From: Caldifarciminota bacterium
Lineage (GTDB): Bacteria; Hydrothermota; Hydrothermia; B15-G9
DNA length: 6,234 bases
Direction of reading: 5' to 3'
Assembly: GCA_027064565.1 (NCBI GenBank)
Contig: JAMOPK010000370.1
Span: forward strand, 1 to 6,234
This document shows, piece after piece, positions 1 through 6,092 of this stretch; the first letter of the stretch is position 1; each line of letters opens with the position of its first letter. Position numbers and translations under genes: made by a program. Below the pieces are notes generated by a model. The model saw nothing but the letters and a program-made list of their open reading frames with translations. It was not told where the DNA came from and did no database searches.

Positions 1-1662
1 CCTGTTATCCTCGACAACCAGCGCCTTCTTTCCGACATGTGAACGTTCTCTGGCAGCTGAACTGCTTCGACGGCCAACTCTGCTGGCTCCAGCCCAGAAC
101 TCGATGTCGATTATCGGGACGACCTGCGAGCGGTAGGTGGTTATTCCGGATATGCCCTCGATGTTTTCGAGGATGGAAGGTATCTTCTTTCGGGAAATTT
201 CGATGACATCGACGATCCTGTCCAGCATCACGGCGCCGATACCGCGCGATGTTACGAAGAACATGACGATTCCTTCGTCGGAAGGCGGCTCGCCGAACAT
301 GGTCTCTCGCAGGTCCATGAGCTGGATGTAGTAGTTGTTGTATTTTATCAGCCTGACACCGCCTGCAAAATGGGTATCAAGCTGGTTTAAATCGGCTATG
401 CCGCGGGTTTTGAGGAGCGGATAGGCGAAAATCCTGCCGCCGATTTCCATCACCACAGCCTTTTCAAGCCCGACATAGACGGGCAGGCGGAGCTCAAGCG
501 TTGTGCCCCGATCACGTTCCGAATGGATGCTCACGTCGCCGCCTATCGCAACGAGGTTCCGTTTGACCACATCGAGGCCGATTCCCCGACCCGAAACCGT
601 GGTGACAAAGGAAGAGGTCGAGAAACCGGGGACGAACAGCATGGCCTCAAGGGATTTCTGATCAACGTCCTTCTCGCGCAGGAGGCCCCGTTTGATGGCC
701 TTCTCCTTCACTTTGTCCCAGTCGATGCCCGCCCCGTCATCGGATATTTTGAGCCACAGCTCCTGCCGATGTATTCCCGCCTCGATAACGATTTTGCCGG
801 CCCGTGGTTTGCCCTTCTTCTCCCGAACTTCCGGCGGCTCTATCCCGTGATCAATGGCATTGCGGACGATGTGGATCACCGGGTCCTGGATGATTTCGAT
901 GGCCCGGCGGTCAACCCGGATGTCACCGGTGCGGATTTCTAACTCCACTTCCTTGCCCAACTGCCTTGCGATGTCCCTGACCATCCTCGGCAGGCCGGCG
1001 AAAAGGGTCGAGAGCGGGACAAGTGACATCTTCTCGATGCCTGAAACTATCCTCTCCCACAACGAGGTTATGTAGAACTCCTGATTTTTGAGCCCGCTGA
1101 GGGCTTCCAGCGCCGATTGAACCCTGCCTTTTTCCAGTATCTGGCGGGCTGAGTTGACCGTGGAGATGTAGTCATCGGACGCAACCTTAAGCTCCTCAAG
1201 CAGTTGCCTGATGTTATCGATCAGCTGGTAGTCTATCCTGACGCTGTCCGCCTCATAATTTACCTCCTGAGTCGGGCGTGCATGTTGCTCGATCTCAACT
1301 TCTTCGCCCTCGAGGATCCGCCTGAGGCTTTTAACAAGTTCGCTGACGTCATGCTCACCCTTATCAAGCATCTCTTTCAGGGTGTCCACAGCTCGAAAAA
1401 CGGCGTCGAAAATCGTCGGCTGAGGCTCAAGTTCTCCATCGTAAATCTTTTTGATGAGGTCTTCGATGGCATGGGAAAGGTCGCCCATCTGTTTGAACCC
1501 GGCCATGTAGGCCGAGCCTTTCAGGCTGTGGGCGTGACGGTAAAGCTCAAAAAACGATTGTGAATCAGAGGGGTCCTTCTCAAGCTTCACGAGCAGGTTG
1601 CTCATGCTCTCGATGTGCTCTCTGGCACTATCGACGAAAAGTGAAAGCAGCGAATCTTCCAT
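1..1662 (-). CDS. cheA: CheA-type hybrid histidine kinase with C-terminal receiver domain, 3' end cut off by window edge
   Basis: Chemosensory histidine kinase that would autophosphorylate under control of the MCP and CheW proteins encoded just upstream. 554 codons are visible without a stop. Domains seen: HPt at about 1-105 with HSLKGS and phospho-acceptor His45; dimerisation segment about 141-210; HATPase about 210-396 with N box RNAIDHGIE (Asn268), G1 box DDGAGID (308-314) and G2 box SGRGIGLD (357-364); CheW-like P5 domain about 398-530; a short polar linker; then KKALVVEDN at 545-553, the typical first strand and acidic pair of a receiver domain. Only about 22 residues separate HPt from the dimerisation segment, so there is no room for a CheY-binding P2 domain. 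The start ATG has GAGGTGAT just upstream and lies 11 nt after the short CheW stop. WspE and FrzE share this hybrid layout. The CheA call is firm; the receiver is inferred from its first ten residues. Confidence 0.95.
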   Translation of the reverse strand, partial: MEDSLLSLFVDSAREHIESMSNLLVKLEKDPSDSQSFFELYRHAHSLKGSAYMAGFKQMGDLSHAIEDLIKKIYDGELEPQPTIFDAVFRAVDTLKEMLDKGEHDVSELVKSLRRILEGEEVEIEQHARPTQEVNYEADSVRIDYQLIDNIRQLLEELKVASDDYISTVNSARQILEKGRVQSALEALSGLKNQEFYITSLWERIVSGIEKMSLVPLSTLFAGLPRMVRDIARQLGKEVELEIRTGDIRVDRRAIEIIQDPVIHIVRNAIDHGIEPPEVREKKGKPRAGKIVIEAGIHRQELWLKISDDGAGIDWDKVKEKAIKRGLLREKDVDQKSLEAMLFVPGFSTSSFVTTVSGRGIGLDVVKRNLVAIGGDVSIHSERDRGTTLELRLPVYVGLEKAVVMEIGGRIFAYPLLKTRGIADLNQLDTHFAGGVRLIKYNNYYIQLMDLRETMFGEPPSDEGIVMFFVTSRGIGAVMLDRIVDVIEISRKKIPSILENIEGISGITTYRSQVVPIIDIEFWAGASRVGRRSSSAARERSHVGKKALVVEDNR

Positions 1663-1673
1663 TTCAAATCACC

Positions 1674-1970
1674 TCACATGAGAATGAAAACCGGCGAGTC
1701 ATCGACTATGACAACTCCCTGAAAAAACGGAGAATGGAGCGCAAGCAAAAAGGGCATCTGTTTCACGTCATCCGGCTCCGCTTCAACGACATCGACCACG
1801 TCATCCACGACAAAACTGCGGCCATCCTTGAGCACTATCCGTTTGCCATCCGAAGACGGTTTCGTGAAAAGTGGCGGGGCGTCGCCCGTGTCTATCTGTT
1901 CGACGTTTTCCATGGGGATGGCAAACTTATACCTGCCGTTTTTGACTATCAGGAAGGCGGTTCGGGCCAT
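1674..1970 (-). CDS. Short CheW-like adaptor with an internal deletion (98 aa)
   Basis: Shortened CheW-fold protein, probably an adaptor or modifier in the receptor-kinase array. Residues 5-26 (AFLIV, then KFAIPMENVEQI) match the start of CheW, and 53-97 (FVVDDVVDVVEA through GVVIVDDSPVFIL) match its end. By eye against the 136-residue CheW encoded just upstream, some 38-40 central residues are missing, including the whole GxxNLRGxxxxxxD segment that marks normal CheW. There is no frameshift, and both ends and the ribosome site look intact: GGAGG lies 6 nt before the ATG. It starts 1 nt after the upstream cheW stop, and its TGA overlaps the ribosome site of cheA, so translation is probably coupled. 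FrzB of Myxococcus is a known short CheW-like protein beside a CheA-REC kinase; whether this one is equivalent is inference. It could also be a degenerating duplicate. Confidence 0.8.
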   Translation of the reverse strand: MARTAFLIVKNGRYKFAIPMENVEQIDTGDAPPLFTKPSSDGKRIVLKDGRSFVVDDVVDVVEAEPDDVKQMPFLLALHSPFFQGVVIVDDSPVFILM

Positions 1971-1971
1971 T

Positions 1972-2382
1972 TCAAGCCTCCAGCAACCTGTAAGCCAATT
2001 TTTCGCAATCCAGAAGGTTCACGGGCTGACCTTTCCAGTCAAAGGTGCCCACTATGAAATCTGCCTCTTTCACCGGCGGCTGAAGGTCCTGTTCGATTTC
2101 GTAAAAATCAATCACATCGTCCACCGGAAAGGCAAAATCCATGTTCTCGCATTTTACCCTGAGGAAATAGGTCTCCCGTTCCTGAGAGACCTCAAGGATC
2201 GGCGCAATATCGACGGCGGCAATGATCTCGCCTCTCAAATTGAACGCTCCAAGGATAAACTCCGGGCTTCCTGGGATGGGGGTGACGGAATCCGGACGCA
2301 GCAGGACCTCGACGAGGGTATTCACTTTCAGAGCAAACAGCGAGCCCCCCATCCGAAATATCAGGACCTTATTGCTCTGCAT
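1972..2382 (-). CDS. cheW: CheW-family chemosensory adaptor protein
   Basis: Cytoplasmic scaffold that couples the MCP tip to the P5 domain of CheA. The 136 residues form one CheW domain of nearly usual length (E. coli CheW is somewhat longer). The opening strand is KVLIFRMGGSLFAL (5-18). The signature GAFNLRGEIIAAVDI lies at 45-59, with the conserved Asn48, Arg50, Gly51 and Asp58. The second barrel follows with FAFPVDDVIDFYEI (83-96), then GTFDWKGQPVNLLD (112-125). The usual Pro in RGxxxPVxD is replaced by Ala55-Ala56. The ATG lies 14 nt inside the end of the MCP gene, with GGGAGG about 10 nt upstream, so it is probably translated in step with its receptor. It carries the segment its short downstream paralogue lacks, so it is the better candidate for the true receptor-kinase linker. 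Confidence 0.95.
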   Translation of the reverse strand: MQSNKVLIFRMGGSLFALKVNTLVEVLLRPDSVTPIPGSPEFILGAFNLRGEIIAAVDIAPILEVSQERETYFLRVKCENMDFAFPVDDVIDFYEIEQDLQPPVKEADFIVGTFDWKGQPVNLLDCEKLAYRLLEA

Positions 2383-4084
2383 CTAATTTGAACCTCCCCA
2401 CAAGGTCTTTGAGCTCAGCGGCCAGCAGGTTCAGCTCCTCCATGGACTGCCTGATCTTCTCGGCATTCTCTGCAGACTGTTTGGTGACCTGTGAAATGTT
2501 GTTCATGGCCATCGCCACCTGCTGTGTGGCGGCTTTCTGCTGGGCAACGGCCACGCCGATCCGCCTGGAGGCCTCAAAACTCTCCTGAAGCGCCTGCATT
2601 ATGCGGTTGCTCTTTTCCGAGAGTTTGTCAGCGGTTGAGAGCCGGGATTCCATCTCCTTTTTCTCCTCATCGATGGACATCACCGCAGCCGTGGAAAGCT
2701 CCTCGATGGTGGCTACGAGATTTTTGATCTCCTCGGCCGAGTTCGACGTGTTGGTTGCAAGTTCTCTGATGTGGGACGCCACGACGGAGAACCTTTTTCC
2801 CGCCTCGCCGGCGCTGACCGCCTCGATGGCGGCGTTGAAAGCCAGTATCTTCGTCTGAACGGCTATCTCGTTGAGCACATCCAGGATCTTGTTGATCTCC
2901 GAGAGCTTGCTCAAAAGGTCGGTGATCCGTTTTGCGGAGTTGGTGGACTTTTCCTTGAGGATTTTGAACCCCTGAACCATCTTCTCGATGGCGTCAGAAA
3001 GCTCTATGAGCTTTGGCTGTGCCTCTTCTGCCAGTTTCATCAGCAGTTTGCTCTGCTCGTTCATCGCCTCCATCGAGCGATTGAGTTCCTCAACGGTTGT
3101 GGTGACTTCAGTGATGGCGGAGGCCTGTTCCTGAGCACCTGCAGCCTGTTTTTCGGCGGCACGGAGCATGGACTCGGCGGTCGAGGCGACCTTCGATGCG
3201 CTTTCCCTGACCTTTTCCGTGATCTCCCTAAGGCTCAAAATGACTTTCTCCACACCGAGAGCGAGATCACCAAGCTCCGAATTGGAAAACGGGATAGCCG
3301 TAGTGGTCAAATCGCCCTGTGCAAGGTCAGAATTGGCTTTTATCAGCTCGTCGATGTCGTGCCTTAGCAGTTTGGAAAAAGTTATGCCCATCGAGGATGA
3401 GAGATAAATCAACAACAAACTGAAAATCAGCAGGTTGAAGCTTGCAAAAGCGGCGGTATAGTTATGGGTCAGGATGCTTATCAGGGCTATGAGAAAGAGA
3501 GGGAAAGTGGCTGCAGGAGCGAAAAGTTTGATCCATGTGATCAGCGATGCCCTGCTACCCGGCAATTCCTCGTGGGGATTATGCCTGAAACCACGTGAGT
3601 AAAGGAGTTTGATAACAGGTCGAACGTTGAGGCTCCCCCAGATAAAACTCGCCATTGCCCAGATAAACCCTGTGCTGAACGCTGCCGCAAATCCCACAAA
3701 CAATACCTTCTTCATGTCCACCTGACTCGTGAGTGCAAGTGAGATGATTATGAGTCCAGCACCTATCAGAAAAACCGAACCTTCAACCTTTGCAAGGGTC
3801 ACGGGATAGTTCATGGACTCGGTGAAGGCCCTGCGAAGGATTTCAGGATCACTGGCTTCAGTCGTCTGAACGGTGTTGACGTTGTTGATTGACTTCCAGA
3901 CGAGGTAAATGGCGTAAAAGAGCATTATAACACCCCAGAAAACGGTATAGACGATGATCGTGTGCCGGGCTTCAGGGGGAAACGTGGTGGAACTCAGGGA
4001 AAAGTAAAGCACGTAAGGGATACCAAAAAGGGCCACAAATGTCTGATAAAGCACGGTTTTATAGCGCAATGTGTTAACCTTCAT
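2369..4084 (-). CDS. Methyl-accepting chemotaxis protein with six-helix membrane sensor region, HAMP and signalling domain
   Basis: Receptor of the chemosensory array, 571 residues. Hydrophobic helices occur at about 9-30, 42-63, 102-119, 127-149, 184-206 and 211-231, so the sensor part is mostly membrane-embedded with short loops and no large periplasmic ligand domain. A HAMP domain follows at about 230-287 and an MCP coiled-coil domain at about 290-565. The hairpin tip reads NEIAVQTKILAFNAAIEA (405-422), then AGEAGKRFSVVA, close to the family consensus but with Lys412 in place of the usual Asn. Glu/Gln pairs such as 317-319, 332-333 and 521-522 are plausible methylation sites. The C-terminus (LVGRFKLDAEQ) lacks an NWETF-like CheR tether. 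The ATG at 4084 was chosen over an upstream one because GGAGGGG lies 4 nt before it, inside the end of the regulator gene (11-nt overlap). The ligand is unknown. Confidence 0.95.
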   Translation of the reverse strand: MKVNTLRYKTVLYQTFVALFGIPYVLYFSLSSTTFPPEARHTIIVYTVFWGVIMLFYAIYLVWKSINNVNTVQTTEASDPEILRRAFTESMNYPVTLAKVEGSVFLIGAGLIIISLALTSQVDMKKVLFVGFAAAFSTGFIWAMASFIWGSLNVRPVIKLLYSRGFRHNPHEELPGSRASLITWIKLFAPAATFPLFLIALISILTHNYTAAFASFNLLIFSLLLIYLSSSMGITFSKLLRHDIDELIKANSDLAQGDLTTTAIPFSNSELGDLALGVEKVILSLREITEKVRESASKVASTAESMLRAAEKQAAGAQEQASAITEVTTTVEELNRSMEAMNEQSKLLMKLAEEAQPKLIELSDAIEKMVQGFKILKEKSTNSAKRITDLLSKLSEINKILDVLNEIAVQTKILAFNAAIEAVSAGEAGKRFSVVASHIRELATNTSNSAEEIKNLVATIEELSTAAVMSIDEEKKEMESRLSTADKLSEKSNRIMQALQESFEASRRIGVAVAQQKAATQQVAMAMNNISQVTKQSAENAEKIRQSMEELNLLAAELKDLVGRFKLDAEQ

Positions 4085-4973
4085 TTTTCCCCTCCATATC
4101 GGGTGAATAGATAACCACCCTGTTACGGCCGCTCTCCTTGGCAGCATAAAGGGCGGTATCTGCACGCTCTATGAGCTGGGTTCTGTCATCTCCATGATCC
4201 GGAAAACACGAGACCCCCATGCTCATCGTGATAAAAAGGTCTGTATTCTCCCATTTGAACGGGGTCTGGCTTAATTTCTCTCTGGTTTTGTCAAGAAGTT
4301 CAAAGGCCTCCCTGCAGGACAGGCCAGGGAAAACCGCAACGAACTCCTCCCCGCCGTAACGCCCCACCTGGCCTTTGCCCTCAAACTCACTTTTCAGGAA
4401 TTTTGCCACCGATGCGAGCACAAAATCCCCGGCAAGGTGGCCATAGGTATCGTTGAACCTTTTGAAGTGATCGATATCGAACATGGCAATGCTGACACTC
4501 CCCTGCTTCGACTTCATCTCAGCAAGTGCTTTATCGATTATCTCAAGGATGGCCTTACGGTTGGGCAATTTCGTCAAAGGGTCAGTCGTAGAAATCTGTT
4601 TGAAGGCCTGAACTCTTTTGAGAGCCGCTTTCACCCTTGCAATCAACTCCACGGGATTGAAGGGCTTGATGATGTAGTCGTCCGCCCCGAGTTCAAATCC
4701 GGCAACCTTGGAATCGAGATCGGATTTAGATGTTAGAAAAATAAACGGTGTAGTCTGAAGCTCCTCGACACCCTCGAGTATTTTTTTCACCTGAAAACCG
4801 TCGATTCCGGGCATAACCACATCGCATATTATCAGGTCAGGCAAGTTCGATCTGGCAAGTTCCACACCTGTCTCTCCATCTGGCGCTTCAATGACCTCGT
4901 AGCCATTCTTTTGAAGCACCAGAGAGATACTTTTACGCATGAAAACATCATCGTCAATGACAAGGATCCTCAT
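4074..4973 (-). CDS. Response regulator with GGDEF output domain (REC-GGDEF, probable diguanylate cyclase)
   Basis: Predicted cytoplasmic phospho-activated enzyme making c-di-GMP from two GTP; 299 residues. The receiver domain (1-120) has acidic pocket Asp7-Asp8, phospho-acceptor Asp51 in CDVVMPGIDG, switch Thr81 and Lys103 in IKPF. The GGDEF domain (about 128-290) opens with TTDPLTKLPNR, has DIDHFKRFNDTYGHLAGD (166-183) for metal and nucleotide binding, active-site GGEEF (207-211), and ends with ADTALYAAKESGRNRV. All catalytic features look intact. The allosteric I-site RxxD expected a few residues before RYGGEEF is replaced by EGKG (198-201), so classic product inhibition is probably missing. 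It is the first gene of the chemosensory operon and overlaps the MCP gene by 11 nt. The layout is that of WspR or PleD-like regulators; with a CheA-REC kinase downstream, WspR is the closer functional parallel. Activity is predicted, not shown. Confidence 0.95.
   Translation of the reverse strand: MRILVIDDDVFMRKSISLVLQKNGYEVIEAPDGETGVELARSNLPDLIICDVVMPGIDGFQVKKILEGVEELQTTPFIFLTSKSDLDSKVAGFELGADDYIIKPFNPVELIARVKAALKRVQAFKQISTTDPLTKLPNRKAILEIIDKALAEMKSKQGSVSIAMFDIDHFKRFNDTYGHLAGDFVLASVAKFLKSEFEGKGQVGRYGGEEFVAVFPGLSCREAFELLDKTREKLSQTPFKWENTDLFITMSMGVSCFPDHGDDRTQLIERADTALYAAKESGRNRVVIYSPDMEGKNEG
4089..4095 (-). promoter_or_regulatory. Ribosome binding site of the MCP gene
   Basis: GGAGGGG on the minus strand, 4 nt before the ATG at 4084 and inside the coding end of the REC-GGDEF gene. 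It decides the start: an in-frame ATG 81 nt further upstream would add 27 residues without helix or domain character, deeper inside the upstream gene. Confidence 0.8.
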
Positions 4974-4979
4974 CCCAAT

Positions 4980-4987
4980 CTCCTCCC
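4980..4987 (-). promoter_or_regulatory. Ribosome binding site of the REC-GGDEF gene
   Basis: GGGAGGAG on the minus strand, 6 nt before the ATG at 4973. It fixes the start at MRILVIDDD, the usual first strand of a receiver domain. The alternative in-frame ATG at 4991 sits upstream of this site and has no Shine-Dalgarno sequence of its own. Confidence 0.8.
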
Positions 4988-5012
4988 TCATGCAGTCGCT
5001 TGTTTCAAGGGA

Positions 5013-5041
5013 ATCTTAAACCACTTCCCACATCGAGTCAA
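5013..5041 (-). promoter_or_regulatory. Probable primary-sigma promoter of the chemosensory operon
   Basis: On the minus strand, TTGACT (5036-5041, five of six consensus bases) is followed after 17 nt by TAAGAT (5013-5018, four of six). Transcription would begin near 5006, giving a leader of about 33 nt that contains the GGGAGGAG ribosome site. It is the only good hexamer pair I found in the 177-nt gap before the first gene. No sigma-54 or flagellar sigma-28 pattern was seen, consistent with a non-flagellar role. Confidence 0.6.
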
Positions 5042-5063
5042 AACGAAGCTGGCAACAAGAAAT

Positions 5064-5079
5064 CCCTGCACCTTCAGGG
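5064..5079 (-). terminator. Weak hairpin, possible terminator of the coiled-coil nuclease-like gene
   Basis: CCCTG and CAGGG form a five-base-pair stem around a six-base loop, followed on the minus strand by the T-rich ATTTCTTGTT. It lies between the stop at 5153-5151 and the operon promoter, the right place for a terminator. The stem is short and the T-run interrupted, so it may be weak or fortuitous. Confidence 0.25.
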
Positions 5080-5150
5080 GAAGCGTGCAAGATATCAATG
5101 AAAGGCGGCAAAGCCCTGTATGAGGGGCCGTGCTGTGAAATCCGGGAGGT

Positions 5151-5885
5151 TCAGAGCGGGAGTTCGTAAGAATAAATCAGGTTAATGCCTCGACGCTCGA
5201 CATACTCAGCGACAGAAGGGGGTGCCTGATAGGTCACAAGGAACAGAATCTTCTCTCCTTTCCACCGGTCACCGAACTTTTCAATATTCCTGATGAACTT
5301 ATCGACCTCCCTTTTGCTCAATTTAGCTTTGCACTCCCCGATGATATAAACCTCCTCGCTTCCTCGCCTTCCAGCTCCAAATATGTTAATCTCATAATAT
5401 CTATTGGTCTCGCCCTTCACATAAATACGTTTGAGAGGCTGCGTTACCTCAATGCCAAACCTACCCTTCAGAATAGAAGGAAGCCCCTTATAGGCCCTGT
5501 CTTCGAGGAAATAACCGAATGTGTGGGCAAGTCCACCGATCTCCTTGCGCATCGCTTTCTGTTCTTTGATGACTTTATCCAGCCGCCCCTCGGTTTTCTT
5601 CTGAGCTTCAGCAAGCTGATCCATACGCTCGGTAAGTTGGTCCACACGCTCGGTGAGTCGGTCCATACGCCTGGTAAGCTGATCAATACGTTCGGTGAGT
5701 TGATCTATAGCTTCCCAGACTTTCTTAAAATTCTCGTTGGTCGTGCGGACAAACTCGTAAAACTCCTCCCTTTTTATAGATTCCTCTTTTCTTTTCTCAT
5801 TTTCCTTGATAAGGTATAGCAGGATATCTCTGATATTCGGGTCTCTTACCTTATCGAGCTTTTCTATGACCTCGGTGATAACCAT
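5151..5885 (-). CDS. Coiled-coil protein with C-terminal PD-(D/E)XK nuclease-like domain (DUF3782-like)
   Basis: Soluble 244-residue protein of uncertain role. Residues 1-48 are charged and helical. Residues 50-115 form a coiled coil whose core is five IDQLTER-type heptads (60-94). Residues 120-244 resemble the restriction-endonuclease-like fold of DUF3782-type proteins: a helix with FGYFLEDRAYKGLPSIL, a strand with YYEINIFG (163-170), then IIGECKAKLSKREVDKF (181-197) containing the E-x-K pair Glu184 and Lys186. The metal-binding acid usually found in the first strand (E-[IV]-D) is Asn167 here, so nuclease activity is doubtful. No signal peptide or membrane helix is visible. The ATG is the first possible start, since an in-frame TAA lies 6 nt upstream; no Shine-Dalgarno site is present. 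It has its own promoter, and 177 nt separate its stop from the next gene, so a functional link to the chemosensory operon is not implied. Confidence 0.85.
   Translation of the reverse strand: MVITEVIEKLDKVRDPNIRDILLYLIKENEKRKEESIKREEFYEFVRTTNENFKKVWEAIDQLTERIDQLTRRMDRLTERVDQLTERMDQLAEAQKKTEGRLDKVIKEQKAMRKEIGGLAHTFGYFLEDRAYKGLPSILKGRFGIEVTQPLKRIYVKGETNRYYEINIFGAGRRGSEEVYIIGECKAKLSKREVDKFIRNIEKFGDRWKGEKILFLVTYQAPPSVAEYVERRGINLIYSYELPL
5604..5708 (-). repeat. Five tandem 21-bp units encoding coiled-coil heptads
   Basis: Five in-frame 21-nt units with boundaries at 5708, 5687, 5666, 5645 and 5624 encode IDQLTER, IDQLTRR, MDRLTER, VDQLTER and MDQLAEA. The units differ mostly at third positions and in the first codon, so the repeat is diverged but recognisable in the DNA. 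Hydrophobic residues fall at heptad positions 1 and 4, as in a coiled coil, so unit number sets rod length. Confidence 0.9.
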
Positions 5886-5894
5886 GGTGCTTTA

Positions 5895-5923
5895 ATTATC
5901 GACATTTACCCGTGCGTGGTCAA
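5895..5923 (-). promoter_or_regulatory. Strong primary-sigma promoter of the coiled-coil gene, giving a near-leaderless mRNA
   Basis: On the minus strand, TTGACC (5918-5923) and GATAAT (5895-5900) each match five of six consensus bases and are separated by exactly 17 nt. The usual start point would be near 5888, only about 3 nt before the ATG at 5885. This agrees with the absence of a Shine-Dalgarno sequence before that gene. Confidence 0.65.
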
Positions 5924-5951
5924 TGGCTTACACTAAAACCCACCCGAAAAT

Positions 5952-6092
5952 TCAATTGTTGTCGAACGAGATGCCCCACCCGCCAGGCAAGACAACTAAC
6001 TCACCGGGCCTCAATTGCTTTTTATAAGGCAAGACATCGGTGGGATGGCCGCCCTCAGCTGTCAATCCTCCATTGAAGTCGGGGAAAAGCAT
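5952..6092 (-). CDS. Possible 46-residue small protein, or C-terminal remnant of a lost gene
   Basis: ATG to TGA on the minus strand encodes 46 residues beginning MLFPDFNGG and containing GGHPTDVLPYKKQLRPGE and LVVLPGGWGISFDNN at the end. The composition looks like a folded globular protein (Gly-Pro turns, hydrophobic strand LVVLP, no low complexity) rather than random translation. An in-frame TGA lies directly before the ATG, and only a weak AGGTT is found at ribosome-site distance, so it may equally be the tail of an older, longer gene. I do not recognise the family. It ends 29 nt before the -35 box of the coiled-coil gene. No promoter was found for it. Confidence 0.4.
   Translation of the reverse strand: MLFPDFNGGLTAEGGHPTDVLPYKKQLRPGELVVLPGGWGISFDNN

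Noticed and set aside
137..1563. Several plus-strand open frames opposite cheA
   Set aside because: They lie entirely antisense to a kinase with all its motifs intact, and their translations show no domain or ribosome-site support.
1560..2391. Plus-strand open frames of 165 and 187 codons opposite the two cheW genes
   Set aside because: They overlap one another and are antisense to two recognisable CheW proteins; they show no domain character.
2388..3407. Plus-strand open frames opposite the MCP gene, up to 198 codons
   Set aside because: They are shadows of the repetitive MCP coiled-coil coding sequence, with many Cys, Ser and Leu residues and no motif.
4085..4165. A longer MCP starting at an ATG at 4165
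   Set aside because: The 27 extra residues lie inside the REC-GGDEF coding region, and the ATG at 4084 has a strong GGAGGGG site 4 nt away.
4974..4991. A REC-GGDEF start six codons earlier, at 4991
   Set aside because: It has no ribosome site of its own, and the extra residues include the GGGAGGAG site serving the 4973 start.
5523..5819. Plus-strand 98-codon frame with repeated TLGKLVHT-like units
   Set aside because: It is the antisense reading of the 21-bp coiled-coil repeat; its repetition derives from the real gene on the other strand.
5984..6035. GGCAAGACA occurring twice about 43 nt apart
   Set aside because: Both copies encode the same Val-Leu-Pro codons of the small minus-strand frame, and the surrounding bases differ, so no independent repeat is supported.
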